In this document: one piece after another, positions 41,001 to 47,574 of the stretch
Layout: every line of letters begins with the position of its first letter
Position numbering within the stretch: the first letter of the stretch is position 1
Source of the DNA: Arctopsyche grandis
Taxonomy: Eukaryota; Arthropoda; Insecta; Trichoptera; Hydropsychidae
Direction of reading: 5' to 3'
DNA: 64,000 nt
Assembly (NCBI RefSeq): GCF_051622035.1
Contig: NC_135364.1
Coordinates: 20,425,001-20,489,000, forward strand
Program-made: the position numbers and the translations under genes
The notes under the pieces: model-generated
Databases searched by the model: none
Told to the model about the DNA's origin: nothing
The model's input: the letters and a program-made list of their open reading frames with translations, nothing else

Positions 41001-42335
41001 TACCCCTACAAATACCATACAACGTAAGATTTTAACATACATGTTTGATATGTTATTGACTAATATGTCAATGTACTACTTTCAAATTAATATTTAGTAA
41101 CATATGATTATTCCCGATAAATTATAATTGTATATAGCGGAATAATTAACACATTTTAGGCTTGCCTATTTCTATAATATTGTTTAAAAAATTGACAATT
41201 TACTAAAGTTTCATATCGCCTTATATTTGATTCAAATTATTTTTGAAGAAAATTATTACGTGTTTGCAAAATAGGGTTTTCTTTGTTTTTAACTTCAAAA
41301 TTTTCTTCCTTTAACTCAAAAATTTATTGTATTTTAATATAATTGTCGCCATTTTATATCATCAATACATTTTATTAACTCTTTGTTTTTCTATAACATA
41401 AAGGCTATCAACCAAACAATACGAATTCCACGGAAAAATGTTGGCATTTTTATCAATAATTGGTAAAATAATATTTTTAATAGCTACTATTGAAAACTCG
41501 TCACATTTCTTCTTATAAATTTTTGACTAATATTAAAAATATTCTTATTCAATGTTTGTTTGGGTGTTGTCTTTTATTCTTTTTTTTTTGTTTGTGGAAT
41601 GGCTTTATTGTTCCCTTTCCCACAGCAGCATGGAGTGAGAATTCACCATCCACTCCTGAAAAATCGTCTCCGGTAACGGACAAACCGTCGACCCCAGTCA
41701 CTCCAAATTCTCCTGAATTGATTAAGAAAGTCGAAGATGAAACTGTTGAAAAAGCTCCAGCTTCTCCAGTTGTAAACGGCAACGGTACACATAAGCCACA
41801 AGAAAATAATAACCAAAAGGTTGAGGAATTATATGACATACCAGTTGGTAAGTAATTATTCATAAAAACTTTTAACTGTTCATTTCAACTATACACATAC
41901 ATACATATAATTAACGTACTAATGAACTGATGTTGATTAGTGGTATTAAGCTATTTGTTTATATTCATATGTTTGCACACACAATTGGGTTGAAAATTTT
42001 ATTATTTCTCTTCTGCAGGAGCTACTCTGTCCAATTTACCTCCAGGTGTACTTTATCGAGTTCGTGCCACTTACCGTTACACCAGAGAAGATCAAGATGA
42101 ACTTTCATTTGAAGTTGGAGACACCATAAGAGTTATCGAGTACGAGGATCCCGATGAGCAGGTACTTGTATGGAAATTAAATTATTTGAGAATTATCTTT
42201 ATTTATGATATATTTCAGATACAATTTTTGATTGTGTTTATTTTTATATTACAGGAGGAAGGGTGGTTGATGGGCATTAAAGAGAATTCCAACGACAAAG
42301 GAATGTTCCCTGCGAACTTTACCCGTCCCATATGA
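1036..42335 (+). CDS. Amph: Amphiphysin (BAR-SH3 membrane-curvature protein), nine coding exons
   Basis: Joined exons: 1036-1104, 39895-40030, 40111-40301, 40379-40483, 40560-40730, 40822-41023, 41626-41847, 42019-42161, 42255-42335. Together they give 1320 bases, 439 residues plus stop, with GT donors and AG acceptors and matching phases at every join. Residues 1 to about 240 form the N-BAR domain: the start MAESKSALIAKTVQKHAGRA is the amphipathic helix 0, followed by a Lys/Arg-rich coiled coil including LNTYQGQFPE and RILFLVTNLQTLF. Residues about 245-365 are a Ser/Asn/Pro-rich linker. Residues about 376-438 form an SH3 domain (ATYRYTREDQDELSF, then EEGWLMG and GMFPANF). The protein bends membranes through BAR dimers and binds proline-rich partners through SH3; in flies it acts in T-tubules and cell polarity rather than endocytosis. 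The linker is shorter than in the fly and mammalian proteins as I recall them, and alternative exons may exist. Confidence 0.95.
2315..2505 (+). mobile_element. RTE-type LINE 3' end fragment
   Basis: In one frame, with small breaks, the segment reads like the end of an RTE-clade reverse transcriptase: a GRPQGRWVDEIRKMCG-like stretch, then WMRVAQNRE. It ends in an ATGATGATGAT simple repeat typical of this clade. It matches the 15353-16775 fragment closely. The part coding for the final residues (GEAFTQQW in the other copy) is missing, so it is a deleted copy. Confidence 0.7.
4068..4310 (-). mobile_element. RTE-type LINE 3' end fragment, reversed
   Basis: The reverse complement contains the same terminal coding block as 16669-16775 (CAAAACAGAGACGAATGGAA, GAGAGGCCTTCATCCAGCAG). 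The downstream part towards 4310 reads like the RGRP/RWVDEI region, with a small local duplication of CTTCTGTGGCC around 4177-4219. It is decayed and non-coding. Confidence 0.65.
4305..4372. repeat. Unclassified dispersed repeat, copy 1
   Basis: Shares most bases with 38797-38870 (core ATTTGGATCCCTGAACCCA, followed by CGCAACA). It is joined at 4373 to a MITE fragment. The family is not recognised. Confidence 0.5.
4373..4631 (+). mobile_element. PIF/Harbinger-like MITE, 5' end lost
   Basis: Shares with the full-length copy at 18192-18471 the block TTTTGCACATGTAAAAAAAG, the core GTGATCGATAACGGTGATTA and the right end CGTACGATTCAGTGTG. The left terminus is replaced by another repeat (4305-4372). 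Non-coding. Confidence 0.7.
5593..5627. repeat. (AGACC)n short tandem repeat
   Basis: Seven pentamers of AGACC/GGACC in a row. The minus-strand frame over it shows a repeated GPVWSG peptide, which is just the pentamer read in frame. Confidence 0.9.
8071..8720 (+). mobile_element. PIF/Harbinger-like MITE split by a SINE
   Basis: Left part 8071 to about 8258 matches the family (GGTGCAGACATACGCGGCAC, TGTTTTCGGTGATATTTTAT, CGATCGATAACGGTGATTC). Homology resumes at about 8609 with ATGTAGGAAAAACTTATCG and continues to a decayed right end near 8720. The middle (about 8259-8608) is a SINE fragment, so this copy is older than that insertion. Confidence 0.65.
8259..8608 (-). mobile_element. tRNA-derived SINE fragment nested in MITE
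   Basis: Contains the family block GATAGGAAACGATCGACC, also found in the SINE copies at 23062-23500 and 35298-35710. On the minus strand a decayed tRNA-like head follows (CATGGGTTCATTCC as box B, CTGAGTGG as box A). Inserted within the MITE at 8071-8720. Confidence 0.6.
11265..11372 (+). mobile_element. AGAGGG-terminal DNA transposon fragment
   Basis: Begins with the terminus AGAGGGCTGTACCCC and shares CTCAATTATGGCACTAGAGA and TTATTTTTTAATATGCTAT with the longer copy at 44825-45268. Only the left end is present. Confidence 0.6.
11393..11590 (+). mobile_element. PIF/Harbinger-like MITE, partial
   Basis: Shares GGCACGAGTTTTTTTTTTAG, CTAATATATGCCATCGTGAT and CTGATCGATAACGGTGATTC with the family. 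Both ends are decayed. A short inverted repeat CTTGTAAAGTG / CACTTTACAAG follows at about 11586-11610. Confidence 0.65.
15353..15550 (+). mobile_element. RTE-type LINE 3' fragment, left part
   Basis: Reads, with a few stops and shifts, as the RTE C-terminal coding end (GRPQGRWVDEIRKMCG-like at about 15496-15545). It is interrupted at 15551 by a hAT element and resumes at 16669. Confidence 0.75.
15551..16668. mobile_element. Non-autonomous hAT transposon, 1118 bp, with TCTCGAGA subterminal arrays
   Basis: Ends are TAGAGGTTGTGAT and its inverted copy ATCACAACCTCTA, fitting the hAT pattern (C/T)AGNG. It is flanked by a perfect 8-base duplication GATGAGAT (15543-15550 and 16669-16676). The outer parts (about 15562-15740 and 16500-16660) consist largely of TCTCGAGA/ATTCTCGAGAAT-type repeats in both orientations. 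The interior carries a direct repeat of about 35 bases (about 15837-15872 and 16137-16172, core GGTCAGTATTTTTATTATTT). No transposase frame is present. It sits inside an RTE fragment whose two halves rejoin in register. Confidence 0.85.
16669..16775 (+). mobile_element. RTE-type LINE 3' fragment, right part with tail
   Basis: Continues the element broken at 15550. One frame gives KCAGEAFTQQWMANG-like residues (from GGAAGTGTGCTGGAGAGGCC) and a stop, then an ATGATGATGATAATAATAA tail. This is the normal 3' end of the RTE family. Confidence 0.75.
18192..18471 (+). mobile_element. PIF/Harbinger-like MITE, full length, 280 bp
   Basis: Best-preserved reference copy. Left end GGGCGCAGACACACGCGGCA, right end TCTGTGTGCCTCCGCCT. 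It is flanked by TTA at 18189-18191 and 18472-18474, the 3-base target duplication of PIF/Harbinger elements. The core CGATAACGGTGATT is shared by all family members. No coding capacity. Confidence 0.75.
19036..19098. repeat. (TGTATGTATTGTA)n tandem repeat
   Basis: Four to five imperfect units of TGTATGTATTGTA with embedded TATATATG. Simple-sequence DNA. Confidence 0.8.
20878..21075 (+). mobile_element. tRNA-derived SINE, + orientation, decayed
   Basis: The tRNA-like head carries a box B-like GAGTTCGATCAC near 20910, followed by the family body (CGATCGTTTCCTATCAGAGT, TTGCCAATTTATCTGATTTC) and an AT-rich tail. Matches the copy at 47575-47790. Confidence 0.7.
21369..21585 (-). mobile_element. 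PIF/Harbinger-like MITE, reversed, partial
   Basis: Minus-orientation copy: CACACTGAATCGCAGGGCAC at the left, AATCACCGTTATCGATCACA in the middle, ATAGATCAGGCGTGCTAGCG at the right. The distal terminus is missing. Confidence 0.7.
22990..23061. repeat. Low-complexity (CTAT)n, (AT)n and poly-T tract
   Basis: CTATCTATCTAT, then (AT)n to about 23031, then an almost pure T run. The T run is the poly-A tail of the reversed SINE that follows. Confidence 0.85.
23062..23500 (-). mobile_element. tRNA-derived SINE, near full length, minus strand
   Basis: On the minus strand the head (near 23500) reads as a tRNA-like module: box A TGGCTCGGTCGTTAAGC, box B GAGTTCGATCCC about 40 bases later. A 300-base body follows with GATAGGAAACGATCAACC on the + strand. 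The 3' end has a stem-loop: CCAGGAAGGC (23070-23079) pairs perfectly with GCCTTCCTGG (23101-23110), then a poly-A tail (the T run before 23062 on the + strand). The tRNA-like head is part of the SINE, not a functional tRNA gene. Confidence 0.85.
23943..24225 (+). mobile_element. Helitron-like element, copy 1
   Basis: Shares with 33222-33633 the block GGCTCCTAA(G/A)CCACTGAA followed by CGATTACGATGGA and the 3' end GGCATTGCAACGCATGCC, GGGTTCAG, TTAGT. The 3' end has a GGCAT/ATGCC hairpin a few bases before a CTAG-like terminus, the Helitron layout. No coding capacity. Confidence 0.5.
25593..25681. other. Degenerate A-rich tail region of the Helitron-like element
   Basis: AT-rich stretch leading into the right CTAG terminus. 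The minus-strand open frame crossing 25590-25949 runs over the element boundary and has no recognisable domain, so it is not called as a gene. Confidence 0.35.
26431..26900 (-). mobile_element. PIF/Harbinger-like MITE, reversed, split by a hAT MITE
   Basis: Left end AAGGCGCAAGCACACTGAAT at about 26433; middle GGGAATCACCACTATCGATC. The element is interrupted at 26657-26837 and resumes with GCTAGCGCTTTTTATAATAA to AAAAAAACACGTGCC. The outer right terminus is decayed. Confidence 0.75.
26657..26837. mobile_element. hAT MITE, 181 bp, nested in PIF-like MITE
   Basis: Ends are CAGTAGTTCTTAACCTCGT and the inverted partner CAGTGGTTCTTAACCTGGT, the classic hAT terminus CAGTGGTTCT. It is flanked by the 8-base duplication TCCTAGCG (26649-26656) and TGCTAGCG (26838-26845), 7 of 8 identical. 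Inside it repeats CACCGAACCC twice. Non-autonomous. Confidence 0.85.
27069..27355 (+). mobile_element. PIF/Harbinger-like MITE, subfamily 2, full length
   Basis: Ends GGGCGAAAACACACTGAGTG and inverted AGGCGAAAACACACTGAATA, flanked by TAA at 27066-27068 and 27356-27358. It shares the family core (TGATTGATAACGGTTAATCC). Its closest relative is 50885-51236. No coding capacity. Confidence 0.75.
28995..29274 (-). mobile_element. PIF/Harbinger-like MITE, reversed
   Basis: Right end GTGTCTGTGCCC is followed by TTA (29275-29277). The left end is decayed (AATATAATGAATCGTACGGC) and preceded by TAA. Family core GGGAATCGCCGTTATCGATA. Short frames across it are accidental. Confidence 0.7.
29596..29800. 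mobile_element. Inverted-repeat MITE family 3, copy 1
   Basis: Left arm CTTTCGAGACATCCAAACTT / TCAAAGATGCTCAAGAAGAA matches, in inverse, the right arm around 29725-29780 (TTCTTCTTGGGCACCTTTGA). The outer block ACTATTCAGTGCATTC is shared in inverse with 44220-44240. Divergent arms, about 55 bases each; non-coding. Confidence 0.6.
31078..31260 (-). mobile_element. Diverged RTE-type LINE 3' fragment
   Basis: The reverse complement ends with a decayed ATGATGATT tail and contains a region resembling the RGY/RWIK coding end of RTE elements. Similarity to the better RTE copies is weak, so the call is tentative. Confidence 0.4.
33222..33633 (+). mobile_element. Helitron-like element, copy 2
   Basis: Begins TCTATATATACATATATG, passes through GGCTCCTAAACCACTGAACC and ends GGCATTGCAACGCATGCC GGGTTCAGATAG. 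The terminal GGCAT/ATGCC hairpin and TC...TAG ends fit a non-autonomous Helitron. The middle (about 33360-33540) differs from copy 1. Confidence 0.5.
33780..33970. repeat. Near-perfect 190-base palindrome (foldback MITE)
   Basis: Arms 33780-33871 and 33880-33970 are almost perfect reverse complements (ACAATATTCTTTGGTACATT, CTATATGGACGC) around an 8-base spacer. Termini read AAAGTCTGTTCATACC in inverse. The symmetric frames seen on both strands are produced by the palindrome. Confidence 0.9.
35298..35710 (-). mobile_element. tRNA-derived SINE, near full length, minus strand
   Basis: On the minus strand: box A TAGCTCAGTGGTTGCG and box B GGGTTCGATCACG, both close to real tRNA promoters. The body includes the GATAAGAAACGATCGAC block on the + strand. 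The 3' stem-loop is CCAGGAAGG (35298-35306) with CCTTCCTGG (35330-35338). This copy keeps the clearest tRNA-like head of the family. Confidence 0.85.
36235..36425. repeat. Fragment related to MITE family 3
   Basis: Contains GAAGCTAATAAAAAGCTT, shared with the interior of the family 3 copy at 44298-44320, and a diverged flank. No termini can be recognised. Confidence 0.4.
38428..38646 (+). pseudogene. Remnant of a LINE reverse transcriptase C-terminus
   Basis: A 73-codon frame contains GRKRLSWLRNIRSWIS, typical of the C-terminal end of RTE/BovB-like reverse transcriptases in arthropods (GR.RLSWL.NIR.W). There is no upstream catalytic domain, so it is a dead fragment inside Amph intron 1, not an Amph exon. 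Confidence 0.6.
38797..38870. repeat. Unclassified dispersed repeat, copy 2
   Basis: Matches 4305-4372 (core ATTTGGATCCCTGAACCCA). It is followed by CAGGGGCGTCATTTAGGG, which looks like a hAT terminus but has no partner end nearby. Confidence 0.45.
39895..40030 (+). CDS. Amph: Amph coding exon 2 (BAR)
   Basis: 136 bases, phase 0 in and phase 1 out. Encodes ILQNLGKVDRTADEIFDEHL and on to NNYIRCIR, the first part of BAR helix 1. Acceptor TTTTTCAG before 39895, donor GTACTA at 40031. The following intron is only 80 bases. Confidence 0.95.
40111..40301 (+). CDS. Amph: Amph coding exon 3 (BAR)
   Basis: 191 bases, phase 1 in and phase 0 out. Encodes AAQTASKSLMEAISEVYESN and on to LNTYQGQFPETR, the signature block before the BAR tip. 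Donor GTTTGT at 40302 is a weak but legal site; an open frame through it stops at once. Confidence 0.95.
40379..40483 (+). CDS. Amph: Amph coding exon 4 (BAR tip)
   Basis: 105 bases, 35 codons, phase 0 both sides. Encodes KKIDKRGRKLVDYDSQRHSF and on to AAKRRDDVK, the basic stretch lining the concave BAR surface. It is too short to stand out as an open frame. Flanking introns are 77 and 76 bases. Confidence 0.94.
40560..40730 (+). CDS. Amph: Amph coding exon 5 (BAR)
   Basis: 171 bases, 57 codons, phase 0 both sides. Encodes REMMEEAKRTYEILNSELHD, then ELPALHDSRILFLVTNLQTL, ending SESSK. Donor GTGTGT at 40731. Confidence 0.95.
40822..41023 (+). CDS. Amph: Amph coding exon 6 (end of BAR, linker)
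   Basis: 202 bases, phase 0 in and phase 1 out. Starts VYNELEAIVDKLATDSQRGS, the last BAR helix, then becomes Asn/Ser/Pro-rich (PPSSPNNGKNNSLNSQNGNA). Acceptor TGATGTTTCAG, donor GTAAGA at 41024. The next intron (602 bases) is the longest after intron 1. Confidence 0.94.
41626..41847 (+). CDS. Amph: Amph coding exon 7 (Ser/Pro linker)
   Basis: 222 bases, phase 1 in and out. Encodes PAWSENSPSTPEKSSP and on to VEELYDIPVG. The acceptor reads CAGCAG, a NAGNAG tandem: use of 41626 keeps an extra alanine codon that use of 41629 drops, and both stay in frame. Phase 1 on both sides means the exon could be skipped without a frameshift. Donor GTAAGT at 41848 is a perfect consensus. Confidence 0.92.
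42019..42161 (+). CDS. Amph: Amph coding exon 8 (SH3, first part)
   Basis: 143 bases, phase 1 in and phase 0 out. Encodes GATLSNLPPGVLYRVRATYR, then YTREDQDELSFEVGDTIRVI. The acidic RT-loop residues (EDQDELSF) and the ALYDY-equivalent ATYRY are those of amphiphysin SH3 domains. Acceptor TTCTCTTCTGCAG. Confidence 0.95.
42255..42335 (+). CDS. Amph: Amph coding exon 9 (SH3 end and stop)
   Basis: 81 bases including TGA at 42333-42335. Encodes EEGWLMGIKENSNDKGMFPA then NFTRPI; Trp and the PxNF-type motif complete the SH3 ligand groove. Too short to be seen as an open frame. The protein ends five residues after the ANF motif, as in fly amphiphysin. Confidence 0.95.
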   Translation, partial: EEGWLMGIKENSNDKGMFPANFTRPI

Positions 42336-43920
42336 TTTGTCAATAATTATATTCGCACTTGTTATTTAAAACAAATACTTGCTATGCCAAATCATCTGCA
42401 GCTTGAGTATAATAAAAAATTAAAGCATTTCATTATGTACACAAAATCAGTAATGTTCATGTGCGCACATGCATTATATGCAACTGTGTGCATCTGTTAT
42501 TTACAAGTATATATAATAGGATAGTTTTATTATAATTTATTTGACCAGACAATTATGAAATATGCTGAATGATATAAAGTTTGTAATATATAATTTGATT
42601 TTAATTCTATGTATATATTTAACAACGGCTATGGGTTACAAATCAAGTATTTGAAATTTAATTACAAATTTTTCTTTTGTCATCGTAGTTCTTCTTATAT
42701 ACCTGACTGATCAAAATATTAGGTGCAGATTTATAAATATTATGCAATCTCATTTTGCTACTATATATAATGTTAAATAGAAAATTACAAGACAAGTCTG
42801 AATACTGTCTTCCTTTTGTCATTTTTATTCAATAATTGCATGATTTAGTATAAAAGTTATCCAAAAAAGTATTAAAAATTATATTGGATAAATATACTCG
42901 TACGATACATCATTTTAAGTTTAAGATCAAATGAAAGTATTAGAAAGTGCCCTTATAATTGACAATTGCAAACATATCTATACTAAATTTTAAAAATGCA
43001 TACTTAATTGTAAAGTTCTGTAACATTCTAAATATCTGGTGCTGTGCAATTTAATATTGCATTTTCATCCTTCATAATGTCACGATAATTGACAGCATCT
43101 GATCATTTATTTCATTTTTTTTTAAATTGCGAAATCTATAGTTAACCTACATACACATACATACATACATAAATAAATAAATTAAATTTTACTACAATAA
43201 TAATTCATTATTATAACTTTGAAACACATTTACATATATTTTAGATTTTTTATTATTATTAATATTAATAAAACTCGTAATCTCCTTATTTAGTTACAAT
43301 TAATCCTAATGTCTATCTGATTGTTGACAAAATTATCATATATTTTATAATGTTATCTGTTTAGTTATAATTTGTGTCGTACACTTTTAATTTGAAATCA
43401 CAATGAGACCATAATTTGGGCTCTCGGAGAATCTCTGCCTTATACATAAAATTATAAAGTATGTTGCCAGTTTGTAAGTTCTTTTATTGTATGAGATACG
43501 TAGGATAGGGACCACTTCAGAACAAATGAGGAGTGTTGCCAAGTTTTTCACTCTTTGTATCAAATGAAAAATTAAATTTAAAATTTTTGTAATAAATGTA
43601 TAATAAGTTTCAGTTTAACCTTTCATTTGCTAGAACATAACCAAGAAATATTCTTGATTTACAATGAGATTATATCTGTATTCTATTGAAATAAATCTAT
43701 TTATTAAATCGAAAATTTGAATTTCCTCGTATATTCACCATGCAGTGGAATATGGATACGACTGAATATTTTTGGCATGTACTTTTATAATGAAATATTT
43801 GTAAATGCTCGGATTTAGAAATATTGTTGTGCCATTTGCGAGTGGTCCATATTAAATAAGTCTGTAATGCAGTGTACAGTTTTTACTATGAATAAACATT
43901 GTTATCTAATTATTGTTTTT
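42336..43920 (+). other. Amph: Amph 3' UTR with alternative poly-A signals
   Basis: AT-rich, without open frames. AATAAA hexamers at 42411-42416, 43690-43695 and 43891-43896 are candidate poly-A signals, giving 3' UTRs from under 100 bases to about 1.6 kb. The last is followed within 30 bases by a T-rich stretch that could serve as downstream element. The real end cannot be chosen without transcript data. Confidence 0.5.
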
Positions 43921-44064
43921 CTTGATTTTTCTTTATTTACTATCGTTTTTGGAATATGTATACCCGAGTCATGTATTTTTTGTTTTGTACACCAATTTTA
44001 TCTGTTTCATTTTCTTTTATTTTAGTGAATTAAAATTTGTATTTCATCATTATCATTTGTACCC

Positions 44065-44190
44065 ATTCATTGATTACTATTGAATGAAGGTCTAAACACT
44101 AATCCTTCCAACCCCAAATATTTCTCTTACTTTCATTTGTCTCGTTTGTGGTCTTCCTTACACCGTCTTTCTCTTGTCCACCTTTAGTAC
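44065..44190 (-). mobile_element. Diverged RTE-type LINE 3' fragment
   Basis: The reverse complement resembles the GRPQ/RW coding end of the RTE copies (TGGTCTTCCTTACACCGTCT on the + strand), with a decayed start near 44065. Weak similarity. Confidence 0.4.
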
Positions 44191-44206
44191 ATTCTTCAAG
44201 CTGGTT

Positions 44207-44480
44207 CCCGAAAGAATGCACTGAATAGTGGCACATTCTCGAGAAATATTAATTTCCTTACGCGCCCAAAAAGAACTCACGCAATAGAATTCCACAATGA
44301 AGCTAATAAAAAGCTTGTAAATAATATGTTGTCAGAAGTGAAAGATAGAAGAGCCTTGTAAAAATGGTCAGCACCTTTGGATAATATACAACAACCCCTT
44401 AACGCTTTTTTGTGAAATCCTATTCGTTAGTTCTTCTTGAGCACCTTTTGAAAGTTTAGATGTCTCGATAGTGCAGCTCT
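44207..44480. mobile_element. Inverted-repeat MITE family 3, copy 2
   Basis: Left end TTCCCGAAAGAATGCACTGA / ATAGTGGCAC; right end TTCTTCTTGAGCACCTTTTG AAAGTTTAGATGTCTCGATA. Both are shared with 29596-29800 in inverse order. The interior carries GAAGCTAATAAAAAGCTT. Confidence 0.6.
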
Positions 44481-44824
44481 CTTGGGTGCATTTATCCGAT
44501 CAGCCTTCGAGCTACATGACCTGCCCACTACAATTCCAAAGTCTTTACTACTCTATATCAACTCTAATAATACCAATATATACATATGTACATATATATT
44601 TAATCTTTGAAATATAAAAAAACTCAACTTAAGAAAAAGTTCATTCAATCACATTCAAATGTGCATTTATTGTTCACTTGTTTTTTTTTCTTTAATTTAA
44701 AACTCAACTCAAACTGTTTTTATTTTATTTTTCTACAAGCAGATACACTTGACATCACCAAAGCACATATGTAATAATATATGTATTGCTAAGGCCAAAG
44801 AATATATAATATTAAAATTCATTA

Positions 44825-45268
44825 AGAGGGTCCATACAAACGTATTACACTTCTCCTGTCCTCAATTATGGCACTAGAGAAATTATTTTTTAATATGCTA
44901 TGGATATCCAGCATTGGGATGCATCTATCGTTTTATTTTTTTGATTAGTTATTTTTTATAGGAGCTAGGAGCCGCCAAACATCTATAAAATCGCCTCTTT
45001 TTTACACACACAAAAAGAGTCCAGCGTATTATTATTTTAAAAAAATACGCGCATAGTTGCACAGAAAATATCTTTCTCATACCGATGTTGAAATTTATTT
45101 AAAAATTGGTCCAGTTTCGGAGGAGAAAATAGGAGAATACGAAACCTCGATTTTGTCGATTTAAAATACGTTTTACCTGGTCGAAGCGCAACTGTCGCAT
45201 TCACTCAATATATATATATCGAAGAAAGGAACGGCAACAAAATTAAGGTTTCGGGTGTACAGCCCTCT
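44825..45268. mobile_element. AGAGGG-terminal DNA transposon, 444 bp
   Basis: Ends AGAGGG and CCCTCT, flanked by TA on both sides (44823-44824 and 45269-45270), fitting a Tc1/mariner-type TA target. The right terminus inverts to AGAGGGCTGTACACCCG, matching the left end of 11265-11372. The left terminus here lacks about 20 bases of that sequence (a small terminal deletion). No transposase frame. Confidence 0.6.
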
Positions 45269-45390
45269 TAATGATACAAATACCATGCTTTACAACTTGT
45301 GAGATGGAGTGATTGTGTGTAGCATTTTAATCTACTTAATTTAGGCAGAGAAATGTTATAAGAACTTAGGACTGTATTTATGAACAATAA

Positions 45391-45627
45391 TCATTGATGT
45401 ATAACACACTAGATCCGCCCTCGCGTCTTATACTGGTCTCCCTTTTGGCGCATGCACAGTTTCTCTCGGTAGGTAGGTACATAGGTACCGCTGCGTCGTA
45501 GGGAAAAAACATTTTTTTCCCAACTTCCCCGCTAGTTAAACCCTCCCGCACCTCTCAGTTAGTGAAGACAAGATCTCCGACCAAAATCACACGTCAGGGC
45601 CCATCTATGTGTATTATACATCAATGA
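45391..45627. mobile_element. MITE with about 30-base inverted ends
   Basis: Left end TCATTGATGTATAACACACT (then AGATCCGCCCT); the right end inverts to TCATTGATGTATAATACACA (then TAGATGGGCCCT). 237 bases, no coding capacity. Target duplication is not visible because the flanks are absorbed in the inverted repeat. Confidence 0.7.
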
Positions 45628-47574
45628 CAATTTTTAAAACGAACACACATGATTAATTAAAATTAGAGGAATTTCAGATGGCAAATTCTATGTGTCATAT
45701 CTGCCTAGGTGACAATTAATTGTTCTCAGCGCAACAAAAACTGTGTTTGTAGCACTTTGCACCGGCCGCATTCGCCTTGAGCTGCCTCTATTCTATAGTT
45801 GCATCATTACCTCACGGCACTCCATCACATCGTCGAGAGAATAACGAAAATCGACCAATGTTTTTGCTAAAATTATCATATATGCGGTTCGCCGTCATGT
45901 TGCACGACGCGGCTCCTAATTATAGACGATGATTCATGGCAGGCTGCGATGGCGTCTGATATCGTTGCACATTATCAGCTTTTCGGCGCCGTCACGTGAG
46001 AACATTTCGTAATTGGCAACCGCACGAGATGCTGAGCGAACCTCTCCTGAAATGTGCTACATGTTTGGGTCATTGAGCTGAATAGAACTGCAAATGTTGG
46101 CCGCCATTTTTGTTTCACTATCGGATCCGTCTTCCCTATCTTCTTATTTTTTTCTATGCTTACCTACCGATACATTCCTTCTCTTTATAACAAACGTGAA
46201 TGAATTTATGTATTTTTCGAGAACATCTAAAACTGTTCGCCGCTACTGCATAGTGTAATAGTTGATCTATGGATTTAATATCGAATTATCAAAAACCATT
46301 GTGCTGATTTTTGCAATAGAATACAAATCATTCATAAGAACGAACAATAAAACCAAATCACGAAATAAATCACCCTATCGAAGATCAACGTGACAAGAAA
46401 TAATATTATATCTTCGTTTATTTGATTAGTTCAATACAAATCATCTCGAAGTATATGATTGTGATGTAAATAAATTCTAGTTTATTCTAATTTAGTGATG
46501 TAAATAATCGATTGCCCGAATATAAATATTACTATCGATTACTATCGCTTTTCAATATCTTTGTCACAAATAAATTTTAACCCTCAAACTACTGCAATGT
46601 ATATATGGATGTAAGTTTTTATTAAAGTACAATGCATATTAAAATAACAGACGCCCTGAAATGAACAATCAAAGATCTTTAGCAAAATTCACCTGCTTGT
46701 CATCATGCGAAATAGGAAAGTAATCAGCAATGAAAATTCATAAGCCATACAATGGTTGTACAAATAATGGAACAAGATTCTCAAAGTCGTGTCCAAATAA
46801 AGTAACGTTCGTTCGCTCATATTTACTCACATCTTATATCAAATGACGCGGTTTGTCAAATAAAAGCACTGGAATTGTAGAATCAATCGTACGATATCTG
46901 ACAGTGTGTTTAAATTTAAATATCCTTATTGCTTCAACTAATGATGCACTGGAGGAAATTCTAGTTTTTCCTGTCATATACTCGTACATATAAAAATGAC
47001 CTTTTAGATATATTTTTAATATGCAAAGAAATTATTAGAAAAATATCTGTATGTTGGTTGCAATTTTTTTAAATAATTGAATAAGAAAGTATGATATATC
47101 AAATACCATTTCCGACACGGGGCCCCTCGATTAGTCCGGGCCCTAAAACCTTACCCCGACTCCCCCCCCCCACCCCCTCTCGTCGGCCCTGCATATATGT
47201 ATATGTATATATTAGTTATTTAAATTTTAAAAATGTATACGTAGATTTTGCAATGGATATTTTTACAAGCTTCAGTTTGTATTCAGATTACTAGGGTAGA
47301 TGGATACTACCGATCGTGACAATGAGTAGAACTTGACACGTACGGAATAATGTCTCGACATGATTTAGAACAGTGATTTTCAACTTCCGATCCACGAACG
47401 GTACCGTTCATTTAAAATTTCCTAGCTGGTCTGCTACATTTCAAAAAGGAAGCGGCTAGTAAAAAGAAGCTTGCTTTTTGGAATTGTTGCGTATGAGAAA
47501 GAAAGATATATATAATTTTGCAAGAATATTTAACTACTCCTTACCAGCAACCAGCAACATTATCCAGTGTTTAG
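45628..47574. other. Intergenic DNA, no gene recognised
   Basis: 45700-46150 is richer in G+C and CpG than its surroundings but has no open frame or splice context that I can support. The rest is AT-rich. A run of 10 C in a C-rich patch lies at about 47162-47180. Confidence 0.5.
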
